A stretch of 64,000 bases of DNA. Origin: Klebsiella sp. RIT-PI-d. GTDB taxonomy: Bacteria > Pseudomonadota > Gammaproteobacteria > Enterobacterales > Enterobacteriaceae. The stretch spans positions 124,001 through 188,000 of the forward strand of contig NZ_LGIT01000009.1 of the NCBI RefSeq assembly GCF_001187865.1. The letters are read 5' to 3'. Shown here piece by piece: positions 58,816 through 64,000 of the stretch. Numbering within the stretch: position 1 is the stretch's first letter; each line of letters opens with the position of its first letter. Under the pieces are notes generated by a model. It made no database searches. It was not told the origin of the DNA and was given only the letters and a program-made list of their open reading frames with translations. A program made the translations under genes and the position numbers.

Positions 58816-59254
58816 AAATATCATAGAAAGAGAGGTCGCCTTTTGTTGCGATCATTTTCTGTAACTGCGCTTTATACGGTGCCTCCACGCGCGGAGAATT
58901 CAAAATACTGTTGATCAACGGCTCGGGAGCAAAGCGTGTGTTGTACCATTCACCGTTAAAACAGACGCGAAAATCCAGCACATCAATATCTTCATAGCGA
59001 TAGCGAGGATTGACGTCGAAAAAGAAAAAAGCGTTGAACAAAATAAACAGAACCACCAGCAGCCAGACGGAGTCAGCCAGCGTTTCTGAGCGCAGCATAA
59101 CCACCAGCGTGGCAAACCAGGCGATATACATGCCGATGAACAGGCCGGGGTGGTTACGAATAAAACTGATGCTAAAGCGCGGGCGATTGTCGCGCTTTTC
59201 GCGGGCATTGAGTTCGTCAATAGTGTTGGTCAGCAGTCGCCGTATTTCTGTCAT
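58775..59254 (-). CDS. ylaC: inner-membrane protein YlaC
   Basis: A 159-residue membrane protein of unknown function matching E. coli YlaC (156 residues). It has two spans at about 34-50 and 60-77 ([16 protein letters not shown] and [16 protein letters not shown]) and a cytosolic domain [19 protein letters not shown]. Its 3' end overlaps the tail of the convergent MocR pseudogene by 41 bases. Confidence 0.94.
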   Translation of the reverse strand: MTEIRRLLTNTIDELNAREKRDNRPRFSISFIRNHPGLFIGMYIAWFATLVVMLRSETLADSVWLLVVLFILFNAFFFFDVNPRYRYEDIDVLDFRVCFNGEWYNTRFAPEPLINSILNSPRVEAPYKAQLQKMIATKGDLSFYDIFTLARAESAQSAG

Positions 59255-59354
59255 GATGAGCCTTTATTCTTCTACATACGCAGGGAAACACCCCATTTTA
59301 AGTTGTAATAAAGACAACAAAAAGTAACAGATCAGTTGCGAAAAAGCATAACAG

Positions 59355-59912
59355 TTACGCCGGAATGGATTTGATTACCCGCGCCGGGTTTCCACCCACC
59401 ACCACGTTGTCCGGCACATCTTTCACCACAACCGCGCCGGAGGCAATCACCACATTGTTACCGATAGTCACGCCGGGATTGATTACTGCACGGCCGCCAA
59501 TCCAGACGTTATCACCGATGGTCACCGGCTTACCCAACTCAAGACCGCTATTTCGTTCTTGCGGATCCAGCGGATGTGTTGCCGTGTAGATATGCACGCC
59601 GGGAGCCAGCATACAATTATCGCCGATGTAGATAGGGCACACGTCCAGCATTACGCAATCGAAATTGGCATAGAAGTTCGCACCAAGATGGATATTGTAG
59701 CCATAGTCACAGCGAAAACTGGGTTCGATATACGCACCTTCGCTCTTACCCAGCAGATCTCCCAGTAACGCCGTGCGGACGCCGCGTTCATCGGGATCGG
59801 TATGATTATAACGATGGATTAAATGCCGGGCGCGCAGACGCTCTGCTTTTAATGTTTCATCCCCGGGGCGATAAAGCTCGCCGGCGATCATTTTGCGTTT
59901 TTCTTCACTCAT
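59355..59912 (-). CDS. maa: maltose O-acetyltransferase
   Basis: Maa acetylates maltose and glucose at the 6-OH with acetyl-CoA; the physiological role may be sugar detoxification. The 185-residue protein is a left-handed beta-helix with hexapeptide repeats (about 65-175), catalytic His113 in [11 protein letters not shown], and the family end [15 protein letters not shown] perfect palindrome lies about 50 bases upstream. Confidence 0.95.
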   Translation of the reverse strand: MSEEKRKMIAGELYRPGDETLKAERLRARHLIHRYNHTDPDERGVRTALLGDLLGKSEGAYIEPSFRCDYGYNIHLGANFYANFDCVMLDVCPIYIGDNCMLAPGVHIYTATHPLDPQERNSGLELGKPVTIGDNVWIGGRAVINPGVTIGNNVVIASGAVVVKDVPDNVVVGGNPARVIKSIPA

Positions 59913-59962
59913 AGGGCACTCCCGTTAGCACGTGTGGCTACCTTAATGGGTATCCATGCTAC

Positions 59963-59976
59963 AGGGAACGTTCCCT
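59963..59976. promoter_or_regulatory. perfect 14-base palindrome upstream of maa
   Basis: AGGGAACGTTCCCT is fully self-complementary and lies 51 bases upstream of the maa start codon, in the likely promoter. It looks like an operator of a dimeric repressor; the regulator is unknown. Confidence 0.45.
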
Positions 59977-60065
59977 ATCACTAAGTGTGATGCAAATCTC
60001 ACTTAATAGCGGTAAAAGATAAAGGGGCGCGTAACGTAGTTCGTATCCTGAAAATTAATAAAGTA

Positions 60066-60284
60066 TTAGCGAATAAATTTCCATACGGAAGGTGGGATTT
60101 TATCGTAAAGTTTATTCATGGTCAGTTCGGCAAGACGATGATCGGCGGCTGAGTAAAATACCGCCAGTTCATTATCTGACAATTCATATTTATTTTTTTC
60201 AATGACACGTTCGAGGGTGTCGATTGTCTGACAGCGCCTCAAACGCATCAAATAGTCAGTCTTGGTTAATGCCTTGTCAGTCAT
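60066..60284 (-). CDS. hha: haemolysin expression-modulating protein Hha
   Basis: Hha is a 72-residue partner of H-NS that helps silence AT-rich horizontally acquired genes; it is also the toxin-like half of the TomB-Hha pair. The protein reads [21 protein letters not shown] and ends [15 protein letters not shown], nearly identical to E. coli Hha. It follows tomB by 27 bases. Confidence 0.98.
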   Translation of the reverse strand: MTDKALTKTDYLMRLRRCQTIDTLERVIEKNKYELSDNELAVFYSAADHRLAELTMNKLYDKIPPSVWKFIR

Positions 60285-60311
60285 AGATGTACCTTGTTGA
60301 TTGTTATCGTT

Positions 60312-60686
60312 TTAGCAGGAGAGGCTAACCGGATTAGCCTGACTCACATCGCTGAAACTGTGAAACAGGTTATTACCGGATTTACGCCACTTCTGTAAAT
60401 CCTGGGTGCTAATGCCATAGTTACTGAACAACATAAAAGTGTCGTCCAGATATTCATCAATTTGCGTAACCAAATTATTATCTTCGCTGTACTTAATTTT
60501 ATAATTAAGTGCAAAAGCAGCAATATGTTCGATAAGCTCATTTAACTGAAGGTTGATCGCCGAAGTGGGATCGTTAACCCAGCCATGACTGCTCTCATCA
60601 AGGTTGGCAATACACTCATGATACAGGTTTTCACAGAGAAATTTAAGCTGTGCGATATCGTGTCTTTTTGGCGAGTATTCGTCCAT
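60312..60686 (-). CDS. tomB: Hha toxicity modulator TomB (YbaJ)
   Basis: TomB counteracts Hha toxicity, in an oxygen-dependent way involving a cysteine, and affects biofilm. The 124-residue protein starts MDEYSPKRHDIAQLKFLCENLYHE at ATG 60686 and has a C-terminal Cys (VSLSC). The in-frame extension to 60716 lacks family support. Operon with hha. Confidence 0.96.
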   Translation of the reverse strand: MDEYSPKRHDIAQLKFLCENLYHECIANLDESSHGWVNDPTSAINLQLNELIEHIAAFALNYKIKYSEDNNLVTQIDEYLDDTFMLFSNYGISTQDLQKWRKSGNNLFHSFSDVSQANPVSLSC

Positions 60687-61068
60687 AACGCATCCCCTTA
60701 TAAATGTTTTAAACACCTGCTAGCGAACACTGTTTGGGGTGGATACAACTCACTAACCTGAAGTCTACGTTCATTCCTGATAACCTAACTATAATCTACT
60801 CTTAAACAGATTTCACCGCTCTGGAACGAAAAATTACAATTCTGACATTTTAATACTTTTTTATGGCGCATTACACAAAGTGATGAAAGATCATTTAAAA
60901 GCGGTTTAAGAAAAGGATTATTTCACGCATATTTTTGCTGGTACAGGCTTGTCGCTATAATGAAAATCATAATGACCAGGAAATTTCTTAATATAAAGCG
61001 TGACGCTTTTCCTTTATTTGTCAGACATAAAGAATAAACCGTAAGTTCGGTGCAGACCACCGCAGCAT
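60687..61068. other. AT-rich intergenic region between tomB and acrB
   Basis: Noncoding and AT-rich. It must hold the tomB-hha promoter on the tomB side. I found no other gene or repeat. Confidence 0.5.
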
Positions 61069-61094
61069 GAAAAAGGGCCGCAAATGCGGCCCTT
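61069..61094 (-). terminator. terminator after acrB
   Basis: A perfect 9-bp stem (aagggccgc / gcggccctt) with a four-base loop and a T5 tract on the minus strand, 12 bases past the acrB stop. Confidence 0.9.
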
Positions 61095-61105
61095 GATGAG
61101 TATCA

Positions 61106-64000
<2,895 letters not shown>

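Overview
The window is chromosomal DNA of an enterobacterium. Almost every gene, and its order, matches the queA-to-acrB segment known from Escherichia coli and Salmonella. Protein similarity is high throughout and nearly all core genes are full length. A cdsH-type gene lies divergent from decR/ybaO, and the rpmE2-rpmJ2 pair sits near pdeB; both recall Salmonella and Citrobacter more than E. coli K-12. I favour Citrobacter or a close relative, but the genus is not proven. Both window edges cut genes: queA lacks its 5' end and acrB lacks its 5' end.

Layout. 1-5.3 kb: queA, tgt (queuosine tRNA modification), then yajC-secD-secF (Sec translocase accessory complex). 5.4-8.7 kb: an M24-peptidase-like gene where E. 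coli has yajD, then tsx and the lipoprotein yajI. 8.8-12.4 kb: nrdR-ribD-ribH-nusB-thiL (ribonucleotide reductase control, riboflavin, antitermination, thiamine); pgpA, which follows thiL in E. coli, is absent. 12.4-16.5 kb (minus): xseB-ispA-dxs-yajO (isoprenoid supply). 16.7-21.7 kb: thiI, yajL, panE, yajQ, yajR. 22-23 kb (minus): an orphan protein with apparent beta-gamma-crystallin, Ig-like and carbohydrate-binding-like parts. 23.3-28.1 kb (minus): cyoABCDE, the cytochrome bo3 oxidase. 28.6-31.3 kb: ampG, yajG and divergent bolA. 31.6-40.4 kb: the proteostasis block tig, clpP, clpX, lon, hupB, ppiD, with recognisable heat-shock promoters before clpP and lon. 40.5-46.6 kb: ybaV, fadM, queC, ybaE, cof, cdsH and decR. 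46.7-50.2 kb: the ABC pair mdlA-mdlB. 50.4-52.1 kb: glnK-amtB with a clear sigma-54 promoter. 52.1-54.4 kb: tesB, ybaY, atl and the 4.5S RNA gene ffs. 54.6-61 kb is the most variable part: a two-gene ribbon-helix-helix-like operon, pdeB, Zur-boxed rpmE2-rpmJ2, a GNAT acetyltransferase facing a MocR-type regulator wrecked by an internal deletion, ylaC, maa, hha and tomB. 61.1 kb to the end: acrB.

How it fits together. The window is dominated by housekeeping: tRNA modification, protein export and folding, regulated proteolysis, cofactor synthesis, aerobic respiration and nitrogen uptake. Accessory changes are small and local: one replaced gene (yajD to M24-like), one clean loss (pgpA), one insertion (the orphan beta-rich protein), one decayed regulator and one toxin-antitoxin-like pair. 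I see no prophage, insertion sequence, CRISPR array or tRNA gene. The best candidates for undescribed biology are the orphan protein at 21982-23043, the small operon at 54628-55088 and the M24-like protein at 5404-6810.
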